From Ruegeria spongiae (GTDB taxonomy: Bacteria > Pseudomonadota > Alphaproteobacteria > Rhodobacterales > Rhodobacteraceae): DNA of 64,000 nt. Positions 48,142 through 56,419 of the stretch are shown one piece after another. The notes under the pieces are model-generated. The model saw nothing but the letters and a program-made list of their open reading frames with translations, had not been told where the DNA came from and ran no database searches. The DNA lies in assembly GCF_023502395.1 (NCBI RefSeq), contig NZ_JAMFMB010000024.1:1-64000 (forward strand), read 5' to 3'. The translations under genes and the position numbers were made by a program. The stretch's first letter is position 1. Every line of letters begins with the position of its first letter.

Positions 48142-49617
48142 ATGCTGATCTGGTTCCTGCCTGCATTCCTGTTCTTTCTGCTGATCGGCCTGCCGGTGTT
48201 TTTCGGCCTGCTGGCCGCGCCGGGTCTGCTGTTGTGGCTGAACGGGCAGGAAAAGGACATCACGCTGCTCTACCGCAATGTCTATAACGGCATGGACAGC
48301 TTTCCGCTGATGGCGATCCCCTTCTTCATGCTGGCGGGCGAGATGATGAACCGCGGTGGCATCACCATCCGGTTGGTCGAGTTCAGCCAGGCGCTGATGG
48401 GGCACCTGCGCGGCGGGCTGGCGCAGGTCAACATCCTCAGCTCGATCCTGTTTGCGGGTCTGTCGGGCTCGGCGGTGGCCGATACCTCGGCGCTGGGCTC
48501 GATGCTGATCCCGGCGATGGAGAAAGAGGGCTACAGCCGCAAATTCGCCGCTGCGATCACGGCGGCCAGTTCGGTGATCGGGCCGATCATCCCGCCCTCG
48601 GGGATCATGATCATCTATGCCTATGTGATGGGCGAAAGCGTCGCGGCACTGTTTCTGGCCGGAATCGTGCCGGGAATTCTGGTCGGCGTCGGGCTGATGG
48701 TGATGGTCCGGCTGATGGCCGACCGCTATGATCTGCCGCCCGCGCATCGGGTGGTGCTGACCGGCACCCAGCTGGGCAAGACCGAATGGTGGGTGTCCTT
48801 TGTCCTTGTTCGGCTGAACGTTGCTTTGCTGATCTGGTCCTTCATGCCCATCGCGGCAGAGGCGGGTGCTGCGATCAAATGGGGCTTGCTGGCGGGGGCT
48901 CTGCTGATTGCCCATGGCATCTTTCTCGGGCTGCGCCGTGTGGTCAGCCATGATTTCCGCATGGTCTGCAAACGCGCCATGGTGCCGCTGCAAACGCCGA
49001 TCCTGATCCTTGGCGGTATTCTGGCCGGGGTCTTCACCCCCACCGAGGCGGCGGCGGTTGCGGTGGCTTACGCGATCTTTGTGGGCTTTTTCATCCTGCG
49101 CAGCCTGAAACTGTCGGACATGCCGCAGATCCTGACCAACGCGGGCATCACCTCGGCGGTGGTTCTGCTGCTGGTGGGCGCGGCGATGGCGTTCAAGACC
49201 GTGGTCAGCCTCAGCCACGCGCCCGAGCAACTGGCCGGGTTCATCCTGAACCTCAGCGAGAACCCCCTGATCCTGCTGTTCCTGATCAACCTGCTGTTGT
49301 TCATCGTCGGGATGTTTCTGGATGCCGGCCCCGCAATCATCATCCTTGGGCCCATTCTGGGGCCGATCTTTGTCGATCTCGGTATCGACCCGATCCACTT
49401 CGCCATCATCATGAGCGTTAACCTGACCGTCGGTCTGGCCACGCCGCCGATGGGGCTGGTTTTGTTTGTCGCGGCGGCGGTGTCGCGGGAACGGGTGGAA
49501 ACCATCGCCAAGGCCATATTGCCATTTCTGGCCGTGGAGATTCTGGTGATTTTCCTGATCACCTATGTCCCGGCCATATCCATGACGATCCCGCGACTGA
49601 CCGGGTTCGCCCAATGA
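48142..49617 (+). CDS. TRAP transporter large permease (DctM)
   Basis: 491 residues, longer than the usual ~430. The family segments MNRGGITIRLVEFSQALMGHLRGGLAQVN and SGSAVADTSALGSMLIPAM are present (in parts: GHLRGGLAQVN, SGSAVADTSALG). An extra stretch around residues 215-260 (LNVALLIWSF, WGLLAGALLI) looks like additional membrane segments. It uses the sodium gradient to import the ligand carried by DctP. Confidence 0.93.
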   Translation: MLIWFLPAFLFFLLIGLPVFFGLLAAPGLLLWLNGQEKDITLLYRNVYNGMDSFPLMAIPFFMLAGEMMNRGGITIRLVEFSQALMGHLRGGLAQVNILSSILFAGLSGSAVADTSALGSMLIPAMEKEGYSRKFAAAITAASSVIGPIIPPSGIMIIYAYVMGESVAALFLAGIVPGILVGVGLMVMVRLMADRYDLPPAHRVVLTGTQLGKTEWWVSFVLVRLNVALLIWSFMPIAAEAGAAIKWGLLAGALLIAHGIFLGLRRVVSHDFRMVCKRAMVPLQTPILILGGILAGVFTPTEAAAVAVAYAIFVGFFILRSLKLSDMPQILTNAGITSAVVLLLVGAAMAFKTVVSLSHAPEQLAGFILNLSENPLILLFLINLLLFIVGMFLDAGPAIIILGPILGPIFVDLGIDPIHFAIIMSVNLTVGLATPPMGLVLFVAAAVSRERVETIAKAILPFLAVEILVIFLITYVPAISMTIPRLTGFAQ

Positions 49618-49641
49618 GTATCTGAACAGGGAGGAAACGCT

Positions 49642-50706
49642 GTGCTCAAAACTGCCTTAAAATCGGTGGCCGTAGCGGCCATATTGGCTGGATCTGCCAT
49701 CACGGCGTCGGCGGCAGACTTTACGCTGCGCGCGACGGCCAACTCGAACGAAAACGACGAGGATTACGACGGTCTGATCGTCTTCAAGAACTATGTCGAG
49801 GCCGCCTCGAACGGCGCGATCGAGGTAGAGATGTTCATCGGCACGCAGCTCTGTTCGAACGGCGCGGAGTGTTTGCAGGGCGTGGCCGATGGCAGCGTGG
49901 ACATCTTCATTTCCACTTCGAGCGGTGCTGCAGGTATCTTCCCCTTTGTCCAGGTGCTGGACCTACCCTATTTGATGGCTGATGACCGTGTCGCCGAGGC
50001 CGTCTTGGCAAGTGACAGCGACTTCATGCGATCGATGAAGCAGATGGTCTCGGACGGGTCCGGTGGTGCAATCCGCCTGATGACCGTGGGCAATACCGGC
50101 GGTTGGCGGAACTTCGCAAACACCCAGAAACGGGTGCAGAGCCCGTCTGATATGGAAGGGTTGAAGATCCGTACCGTGGTTGCCGACCTGCCGCAGGTCC
50201 TGGTCGAAGCGCTGGGTGCATCGCCCACGCCGATCCCGTGGCCGGAACTGTTCACCAGCTTCCAGACTGGCGTTGTAGAAGGTTCTAAAAACGGCATAAC
50301 CGACATCATGAACATGAAGTTCCCCGATGCCGGGCTGCAATATGTCACGCTGGACGGGCACGCTTATATGGGCGCCCTTTGGTTCATGAACAACGAGAAG
50401 TTCCAGTCCATGCCGCCCGAGCTGCGCACGGTTGTGGTCGATGGTTTCTATCAACTGCAGCAGGCGACATTCGCCTCGCCCAAGCGCAAGTCGATCCAGG
50501 CTTACGAGGATTTCGTGGCCGGAGGCGGAGACCTTTATGTGCCGTCGCCCGAGGAAAAGGCGGCCTTCAAAGAGGCGGCAGCACCGGTTTACGACTGGTT
50601 CACAGCCAATGTGGATGGCGGCCAGCAGGCCTATGACGCGCTGGTCGGTTCGGTCGCCCAGGCAGAAGAGCGGATCAATGCAGCCCGCGCGGCGGATACG
50701 CAGTAA
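49642..50706 (+). CDS. TRAP transporter substrate-binding protein (DctP)
   Basis: 354 residues from a GTG with GGGAGG 7 nt upstream. A signal peptide ends TASAAD. DMEGLKIRTV contains the conserved arginine that binds a carboxylate or similar anion in TRAP ligands, and PIPWPELFTSFQTGVVEG is the next family motif. The ligand is probably an organic acid or sulfonate used by the monooxygenase genes upstream. A hairpin with a GAAA loop (50718-50737) follows the stop. Confidence 0.93.
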   Translation: MLKTALKSVAVAAILAGSAITASAADFTLRATANSNENDEDYDGLIVFKNYVEAASNGAIEVEMFIGTQLCSNGAECLQGVADGSVDIFISTSSGAAGIFPFVQVLDLPYLMADDRVAEAVLASDSDFMRSMKQMVSDGSGGAIRLMTVGNTGGWRNFANTQKRVQSPSDMEGLKIRTVVADLPQVLVEALGASPTPIPWPELFTSFQTGVVEGSKNGITDIMNMKFPDAGLQYVTLDGHAYMGALWFMNNEKFQSMPPELRTVVVDGFYQLQQATFASPKRKSIQAYEDFVAGGGDLYVPSPEEKAAFKEAAAPVYDWFTANVDGGQQAYDALVGSVAQAEERINAARAADTQ

Positions 50707-50717
50707 ACCGATCCAAT

Positions 50718-50737
50718 GGCGGGCGGAAACGCCCGCC
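50718..50737. terminator. Hairpin after the TRAP operon
   Basis: An 8-bp GC-rich stem (50718-50725 with 50730-50737) closes on a GAAA tetraloop. There is no T-run, so it may protect the mRNA end or give weak termination between convergent genes. Confidence 0.5.
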
Positions 50738-50802
50738 CGCATCACCTTAGTGTCGCACGTCCGGGGAGCGCAAAATCGGTTCCCACTTTTGCACGACGTG
50801 CT

Positions 50803-51270
50803 CTAGCGAAACGGGTACATCCAGGGTTGGTAATCGTCGATCAGTTCCTGCGCCTTGGCGATCTGCTCGGGCGTCATCTTCTTGACCACCTCTTCGAGGC
50901 TGATCGCCGCGTCGGGGTCGCCACCAATGGCCGAGAGCGCATACCACAGATAGGCACGGGTCAGGTCGGGGGAGGGCAGGCCACGACCAACCTCGTAATA
51001 CCAGCCGATGCCCGATTGCGCGCCGGGGTGCCCCTTCATCGAGGCGCGCAGATACCAGTCAAACGCGCGGGCATCGTCGCGTTCGACCCCCAGACCCATC
51101 GCATACATCACGCCGATCAGCTCTTCGGCATCGGCATTGCCGGACCGCGCGGCAGGCCAGAGCGCGTCATAGGCGGCGTCAAACTGCCCGGCTTCCATCA
51201 GGTCGCGCGCCTCTTCGATATCGGCAAAAGCTGGCTGCGCGAGAAACAGGCACAAAAGCAGGCGATACAT
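50803..51270 (-). CDS. Sel1-repeat secreted protein
   Basis: 155 residues with a signal peptide ending PAFAD. Two to three Sel1/TPR-like helical repeats are seen (AEELIGVMYAMGLGVERD, AQSGIGWYYEVGRGLPSPD, LTRAYLWYALSAIGGD). Such repeats mediate protein contacts; the partner is unknown. Its ATG at 51270 shares the palindrome CATG with a plus-strand ATG at 51269. Confidence 0.82.
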   Translation of the reverse strand: MYRLLLCLFLAQPAFADIEEARDLMEAGQFDAAYDALWPAARSGNADAEELIGVMYAMGLGVERDDARAFDWYLRASMKGHPGAQSGIGWYYEVGRGLPSPDLTRAYLWYALSAIGGDPDAAISLEEVVKKMTPEQIAKAQELIDDYQPWMYPFR

Positions 51271-51288
51271 GGTCTCGTCTTCCTCGTC

Positions 51289-52557
51289 TTGGCGCTGCCG
51301 GTGGCGGCGGAGCCTCTGCCGCGCGCCCTGAGCGAAGCGGATTTCATAGCCTCAGACCCGGCACAGGCAGCACTGGGTCATCAACTCTTTTACGATCCGA
51401 TCCTGTCGGGCAACCGCAATATAACCTGTGCCCATTGCCACCATCCCGATTTCGGCACCTCGGACGGGCTGTCACTGGGCATCGGAGAGGGAGGTGTCGG
51501 GCTGGGCACCGAGCGGCATGCCGGTAGGGGCGACAGCAGGATCAAGAAACGAATTCCTCGCAACGCACCCGGCCTGTGGAACTTGGGTGCGCGCGAGTTG
51601 CACACGTTTTTCCATGATGGCCGGTTGAGCAAGTCGGACCAGTTCGGCAACGGGTTCGACTCGCCCGCTGAAGAATGGCTGCCGCAAGGCTTAAACTCGC
51701 TTCTGGCAGCGCAGGCGCTGTTCCCGCTGGTCGCCCAGTTCGAGATGGCGGGAAACCCGGGCGAGAACTCGGTGATCGGCGCGGTCCATGACCGGATCGA
51801 CGCCGCCTGGCCGATTCTGGCCAAACGGGTGCGCGGCGATCCGACCTACCAAGATGCCTTTGTCACGGCCTTCGACCATATTGATCGCCCGGAACAGGTA
51901 ACGATCGTCGAGATCGCCAATGCGCTGGCCGCTTTCATGGCGGTGGAATGGCGCAGTATCGACAGTCCGTTTGACGCCTATCTGCGGGGGGAGACCTCGG
52001 CACTGACCCGTACGCAGAAACGCGGGATGGACCTGTTCTACGGCAAGGCGAGCTGCGCGACCTGCCATTCCGGCCCGCTGCTCTCTGATCAGAAGTTCCA
52101 CGCGCTGGGCCTGCCGCCCTTTGGTCCGGGCAGAACCCGCCGCTTTGACCCATATGCGCGCGATGTGGGGCGGATGGGGGAGAGTGACCAGCTTGATGAC
52201 GCCTATAGATTCCGCACGCCGATGCTGCGGAATGTGGCTCTAACCGGGCCATACGGGCATAACGGCGCGTTTCCCACGCTTGAAGGGATCATCCGGCACC
52301 ACCTTGATCCCGACCGCTCGCTACACCTTTGGACCCCCGAAACGGCGCAGCTACCAGAGGCGCCATGGCTGGCAGCGGGCGACTTCGTGATCTGGCAGGA
52401 CCGGCACGAAATGCAGCGGCAACAGCGCGCGCGGGATATCGAATCAGTTGCGCTGAGCGATGCAGAGATTGGTGATCTGGTCGGCTTTCTGCACGCGCTG
52501 ACCGGGCGTGCGGTGGATCGGACGCCCTTTGGCGTGCCTGCGGGATTCGCGCCCTGA
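51289..52557 (+). CDS. Di-haem cytochrome c peroxidase/MauG-like protein, start uncertain (possible frameshift)
   Basis: 422 residues if read from the TTG at 51289. Two CxxCH haem sites are present, CAHCH near the N-terminus and CATCH in the second half, as in periplasmic di-haem peroxidases. GTERHAGRGDSRIKKRIPRNAPGLWNLG (in parts: RNAPGLWNLG, LHTFFHDGR) is a family landmark. The codons 51274-51300 encode a signal-peptide core (LVFLVLALP) but no normal start lies in frame before it. The ATG at 51269 is one base out of frame. It may reduce peroxide or modify a partner protein. Confidence 0.8.
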   Translation: MALPVAAEPLPRALSEADFIASDPAQAALGHQLFYDPILSGNRNITCAHCHHPDFGTSDGLSLGIGEGGVGLGTERHAGRGDSRIKKRIPRNAPGLWNLGARELHTFFHDGRLSKSDQFGNGFDSPAEEWLPQGLNSLLAAQALFPLVAQFEMAGNPGENSVIGAVHDRIDAAWPILAKRVRGDPTYQDAFVTAFDHIDRPEQVTIVEIANALAAFMAVEWRSIDSPFDAYLRGETSALTRTQKRGMDLFYGKASCATCHSGPLLSDQKFHALGLPPFGPGRTRRFDPYARDVGRMGESDQLDDAYRFRTPMLRNVALTGPYGHNGAFPTLEGIIRHHLDPDRSLHLWTPETAQLPEAPWLAAGDFVIWQDRHEMQRQQRARDIESVALSDAEIGDLVGFLHALTGRAVDRTPFGVPAGFAP

Positions 52558-52726
52558 GAGGTCGAATATGACATTTTCTTAACATCACCGCCGCGCCCGC
52601 GACATTATCGTTCGTGCCCCCGTTGGCGCCGGACTTGCCCGGCGGATTGTTACCTGTTGGGGTTGTGTCCATCCGAGACTCGGGCGTAGGAAAGAGGATG
52701 CAAAACGTTATCAGGGAGGGAGAACC
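52558..52726. other. Leader region before the Opp-type operon
   Basis: These 169 bp hold no gene that I can support. The last part has AGGGAGGGAGAA, the ribosome site of the oppA-like gene. I find no convincing promoter pair or operator. Confidence 0.4.
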
Positions 52727-54316
52727 ATGATGACTCTATCACTCAAAACCACACTTCTGTCCGCCACGATCCTTGCAGGTCTGGCAAGCGCCGCAGGTGC
52801 TGCACCCTATATGCGCGGCAATGACGGCAACCCGGAAACGCTGGATCAGCACAAGACCTCGACAGTAGCCGAGGCGCACATTCTGCGCGATCTGTATGAG
52901 GGTCTGGTGGTCTACACCCCCACCGCCGAGATTGCCCCCGGCGTGGCCGAGGACTGGGAAGTCACCGATGACGGCCTCGTCTACACCTTCAAGTTGCGCG
53001 ACGATGCCAAATGGTCCAACGGCGACCCGGTGACCGCAGGGGATTTCGTCTATTCGCTGCAGCGGATCATGACGCCCGAGACCGGCGCGAAATATGCCAA
53101 CATCCTTTACCCGATCCAGAACGCCGAAGCGGTCAACAAGGGTGAGATGGCGCCGTCGGAACTGGGCGTGAAAGCGTTGGACGACAAGACGCTGGAAATC
53201 ACGCTGGGCGCGGCAACGCCCTTCTTCATTGAACTGCTGACCCACCAGACCGGCCTGCCGGTGCATCCCGCCTCGGTTGATACCCATGGCGCCGATTTCG
53301 TGCAGCCGGGCAACATGGTGTCGAACGGGGCCTATTCGCTGACCTCGAACATTTTGAACGACAAGATCGTTCTGACCAAGAATGCCAATTTCCACGATGC
53401 CGACAACGTCGCGCTTACCGAAGTGAACTATCTGCCTTTCGAGGATCGTGCCACCTGCGTGCGCGCCTGGGAAGCGGGCGAAGTGCATAGCTGCTCGGAC
53501 CTGCCGGCCGAAGATATTGCGCGCTTGCGTGATCAGCATGATGCCGCTGTGCGCGTGGTGCCTTATCTGGGCACCTATTATTATGCGCTCAACCACAAGG
53601 ACGACACGCTGGCCGACCCCGAAGTGCGTCAAGCCCTGTCGATGCTGATCGACCGTGAGTTCCTGGCGGACGAGATCTTCCAGGGTACCATGGTTCCCGC
53701 CGAAAGCTTTGTGCCGCCCGGCATTGGCAACTATTCCGGCGGCTCGCCCGAGACCGAGTATTTCGGCATGTCGATGCTGGACCGCGAAGACAAGGCTGCC
53801 GAAATCCTCGCCGCCAAGGGTATTTCGCCCGACAGCCCGGTCACTATAGAGCTGATGTATAACACCAGCGAAAACCACAAGAACGCGGCAACCGCGATTG
53901 CGGATATGTGGTCCAACTTTGGCGTGAATGTCGAATTCAACGTGCGTGACGCCTCGGCCCACTATGCGCACCTGCGCGACAAGGGGGATTTCGACGTCGC
54001 CCGCGCTGGCTGGATCGGGGATTATTCGGACCCGCAGAACTTCCTGTTCATGGTCGAGTCGGACAATGACGGTTTCAACTACGCCAATTACAACAACGCC
54101 GAGTATGACGGGTTGATGGATCAGGCGGCGGGTGAGACCGATCTGGACAAGCGCGCGGCGCTGCTGCAGCAGGCCGAGGGTCTGTTCATGCGCGATCTGC
54201 CGTTCATCCCGCTGCTCTACTATTCCTCGCGGTCGCTGGTGTCCCCCGACCTGCAGGGCTGGGAAGACAACATCCAGAACGTCCACGCGACACGCTACCT
54301 GAGCCTGCCTCAGTAA
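52727..54316 (+). CDS. Peptide ABC transporter substrate-binding protein (OppA-like)
   Basis: 529 residues (or 528 from the second ATG) with a signal peptide ending AGAAP. ETLDQHKTSTVAEAHILRDLYEGLV, DGLVYTFKLRDDAKWSNGDPVTAGDFVYS and GDYSDPQNFL are family 5 binding-protein motifs (in parts: LRDDAKWSNGDPV, ARAGWIGDYSDP). It binds oligopeptides or similar ligands in the periplasm and feeds the permeases that follow. A strong hairpin lies between it and the first permease. Confidence 0.92.
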   Translation: MMTLSLKTTLLSATILAGLASAAGAAPYMRGNDGNPETLDQHKTSTVAEAHILRDLYEGLVVYTPTAEIAPGVAEDWEVTDDGLVYTFKLRDDAKWSNGDPVTAGDFVYSLQRIMTPETGAKYANILYPIQNAEAVNKGEMAPSELGVKALDDKTLEITLGAATPFFIELLTHQTGLPVHPASVDTHGADFVQPGNMVSNGAYSLTSNILNDKIVLTKNANFHDADNVALTEVNYLPFEDRATCVRAWEAGEVHSCSDLPAEDIARLRDQHDAAVRVVPYLGTYYYALNHKDDTLADPEVRQALSMLIDREFLADEIFQGTMVPAESFVPPGIGNYSGGSPETEYFGMSMLDREDKAAEILAAKGISPDSPVTIELMYNTSENHKNAATAIADMWSNFGVNVEFNVRDASAHYAHLRDKGDFDVARAGWIGDYSDPQNFLFMVESDNDGFNYANYNNAEYDGLMDQAAGETDLDKRAALLQQAEGLFMRDLPFIPLLYYSSRSLVSPDLQGWEDNIQNVHATRYLSLPQ

Positions 54317-54328
54317 CCGCTTTCAAGC

Positions 54329-54354
54329 GCGGCGCCGGAGAACCCCGGCGCCGC
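54329..54354 (+). terminator. Intercistronic hairpin between oppA-like and oppB-like genes
   Basis: A perfect 10-bp GC-rich stem (54329-54338 with 54345-54354) with a 6-nt loop precedes CTCTCTTTT. Such structures often make the binding protein more abundant than the permeases by partial termination or mRNA protection. Confidence 0.7.
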
Positions 54355-54377
54355 CTCTCTTTTGGTGAACCCCTCAG

Positions 54378-55295
54378 ATGCTAAGCTATGCACTCCGGCG
54401 GCTTTTATCCGCCATCCCGACGCTATTTATCATCGTTACCGCGGCATTCTTCATGATGCGCCTCGCGCCCGGCGGTCCCTTCGATCAGGAACGGACGCTC
54501 GAGGCGACGGTGATGGCCAATCTCAACGCCACATTCGGGCTGGATAAGCCGCTGTGGCAGCAATACGGCATTTATCTCAGCAACCTGTTCCAAGGCGATA
54601 TGGGCCCCTCGTTCATCTATCGCGACAAGCGGGTGCATGAGATTCTGGCCGAGGGCCTGCCGATCTCGATCCAGCTTGGCGCAACGGCCCTGATCCTGGC
54701 GCTGGTGCTGGGCGCGTTTCTGGGCTCGGTGGCGGCCCTGCGCCAGAACACAAAAACCGATTTCTCGGTGATCGCGGTGGCGACCTTTGGCATCACGGTG
54801 CCGAACTTCGTGGTGGCACCGGTGCTGTCGCTGGTCTTTGCGGTGGTGCTCAGCTGGCTGCCCGCGCAGGGCTGGGGCCAGTGGAACCAGATGATCCTGC
54901 CGGTGATCGCGCTGGCGCTGCCGCAGATCGCGGTGGTGACGCGGCTGATCCGTGGCTCGATGATCGAAGCGCTCAGGTCCGACCATGTGCGTACCGCGCG
55001 CGCTTATGGGCTGCCGACCTATATGGTGGTCGGCAAACATGCGCTGCGCGCCGCGATCCTGCCTGCGATCAGCTATCTCGGCCCCGCCGCTGCGGCGCTG
55101 CTGACCGGCTCTATCGTGGTGGAACAGGTATTCAACCTGCCGGGCATCGGGCGCTATTTCGTGATCGGCGCGCTCAACCGAGACTACACGCTGGTGATGG
55201 GCACGGTGGTGATCGTTGCCGTCTTTGTTGTGGTCTTCAACCTGATCGTCGACCTGCTTTACGCCGTTCTCGACCCGAGGGTGCGCTATGACTGA
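54378..55295 (+). CDS. Peptide ABC transporter permease (OppB-like)
   Basis: 305 residues, standard length. It begins MLSYALRRLLSAIPTLFIIVTAAFFMMRLAPGGPFDQER in the style of OppB (in parts: YALRRLLSAIPTL, RLAPGGPFD). The cytoplasmic EAA loop is in RTARAYGLPTYMVVGKHALR. About six membrane segments are expected. Its end overlaps the next permease gene by 8 bp. Confidence 0.93.
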   Translation: MLSYALRRLLSAIPTLFIIVTAAFFMMRLAPGGPFDQERTLEATVMANLNATFGLDKPLWQQYGIYLSNLFQGDMGPSFIYRDKRVHEILAEGLPISIQLGATALILALVLGAFLGSVAALRQNTKTDFSVIAVATFGITVPNFVVAPVLSLVFAVVLSWLPAQGWGQWNQMILPVIALALPQIAVVTRLIRGSMIEALRSDHVRTARAYGLPTYMVVGKHALRAAILPAISYLGPAAAALLTGSIVVEQVFNLPGIGRYFVIGALNRDYTLVMGTVVIVAVFVVVFNLIVDLLYAVLDPRVRYD

Positions 55296-56418
55296 TATGA
55301 CTGTTGATACAGGCCCTGTGCAGGGCGAAAGTCGCTCGCTCTGGGCGACGGCGATGCTGCGGCTGCGGCGGAACAAGGCCGCGATGGCCTCGATCTTTGT
55401 GCTGATCGTGCTGGCGCTGGCGGGGATCTTCGGCCCGATGCTGGCGCCGCATTCCTATTCCAAGGTCTACCCGGAATTCGTCAAGGTGAAGCCCTCGCTT
55501 GAATCCTATCCGCAAGAGGAACAGGTGATCCCGGCGGCTGAATCCGCCCTGCGCCGGGCGCGAGTGGATCTTGGCGCGATTGATGTGGAGGACGGCAAGG
55601 TCCGCATCGAGGTATCGAGCGACAGCCGCGATATCGACCCGCGCATCTCGCGCTATCTGGACCGCTCCAGCGTGTTTTCGGATGCCGAGATCACCATCGA
55701 TCCGGCAGACCCCAAGAAAGGCGTGATCGAGGCCTCGGTCCAGCAGCTTTACTTCCTGATGGGCACCGATGCCAACGGGCGCGACCTGTTCTCGCGCATC
55801 CTGATCTCGCTGCGCATCTCGCTGATGATCGGCGCGCTGGCCACGGCGGTGGCGCTGACGATCGGGGTGATCTATGGCGCGACGGCGGGCTTTGTCGGGG
55901 GCCGCGTGGACAACGTCATGATGCGCTTTGTCGATGTGATGTATTCGCTGCCTTTCGTGTTCTTCGTGATCCTGCTGGTGGTGTTCTTTGGTCGTAATCT
56001 GGTGTTGATGTTCCTCGCCGTGGGCGCGGTCGAATGGCTGGATATGGCGCGGATCACCCGTGGCCAAACCCTGTCTCTGAGGCGGCGCGAGTTCGTGCAG
56101 GCGGCCGAGGCGCTGGGCGTGTCGGGCCGGGCCATCGTGAGGCGGCACATCATCCCCAATACCGCCGGGACGGTGATCATCTATATGACGCTGCTGATCC
56201 CCAAGGTGATCCTGCTGGAAAGCTTCCTCAGCTTCCTGGGGCTTGGCGTGCAGGAACCGCTGACTTCGCTGGGTGTGCTGATTTCGGAAGGGGCCAAGAA
56301 CATGCGCAACGCGCCGTTCATGCTGTTCTATCCGGCGGCGACAATGACAATCCTGCTGTTTGCCCTGAACTTCCTGGGCGATGGCCTGCGCGATGCGCTC
56401 GATCCGAAGGACCGCTGA
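55288..56418 (+). CDS. Peptide ABC transporter permease (OppC-like) with a large periplasmic insertion
   Basis: 376 residues, longer than typical OppC (~300). After the first membrane segment (AMASIFVLIVLALAGIFGPM) a polar region of about 100 residues (~55-150) precedes GTDANGRDLFSRI, the usual loop before the second. That region is charged and probably periplasmic. The rest is normal, with the EAA-type EFVQAAEALGVSGRAIVRRH loop. It forms the channel with the OppB-like subunit. Confidence 0.92.
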   Translation: MTDMTVDTGPVQGESRSLWATAMLRLRRNKAAMASIFVLIVLALAGIFGPMLAPHSYSKVYPEFVKVKPSLESYPQEEQVIPAAESALRRARVDLGAIDVEDGKVRIEVSSDSRDIDPRISRYLDRSSVFSDAEITIDPADPKKGVIEASVQQLYFLMGTDANGRDLFSRILISLRISLMIGALATAVALTIGVIYGATAGFVGGRVDNVMMRFVDVMYSLPFVFFVILLVVFFGRNLVLMFLAVGAVEWLDMARITRGQTLSLRRREFVQAAEALGVSGRAIVRRHIIPNTAGTVIIYMTLLIPKVILLESFLSFLGLGVQEPLTSLGVLISEGAKNMRNAPFMLFYPAATMTILLFALNFLGDGLRDALDPKDR

Positions 56419-56419
56419 T

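Noticed and set aside
52739-54286. 515-residue open frame antisense to the oppA-like gene
   Set aside because: No domain or start signal; fully opposite a clear binding-protein gene.
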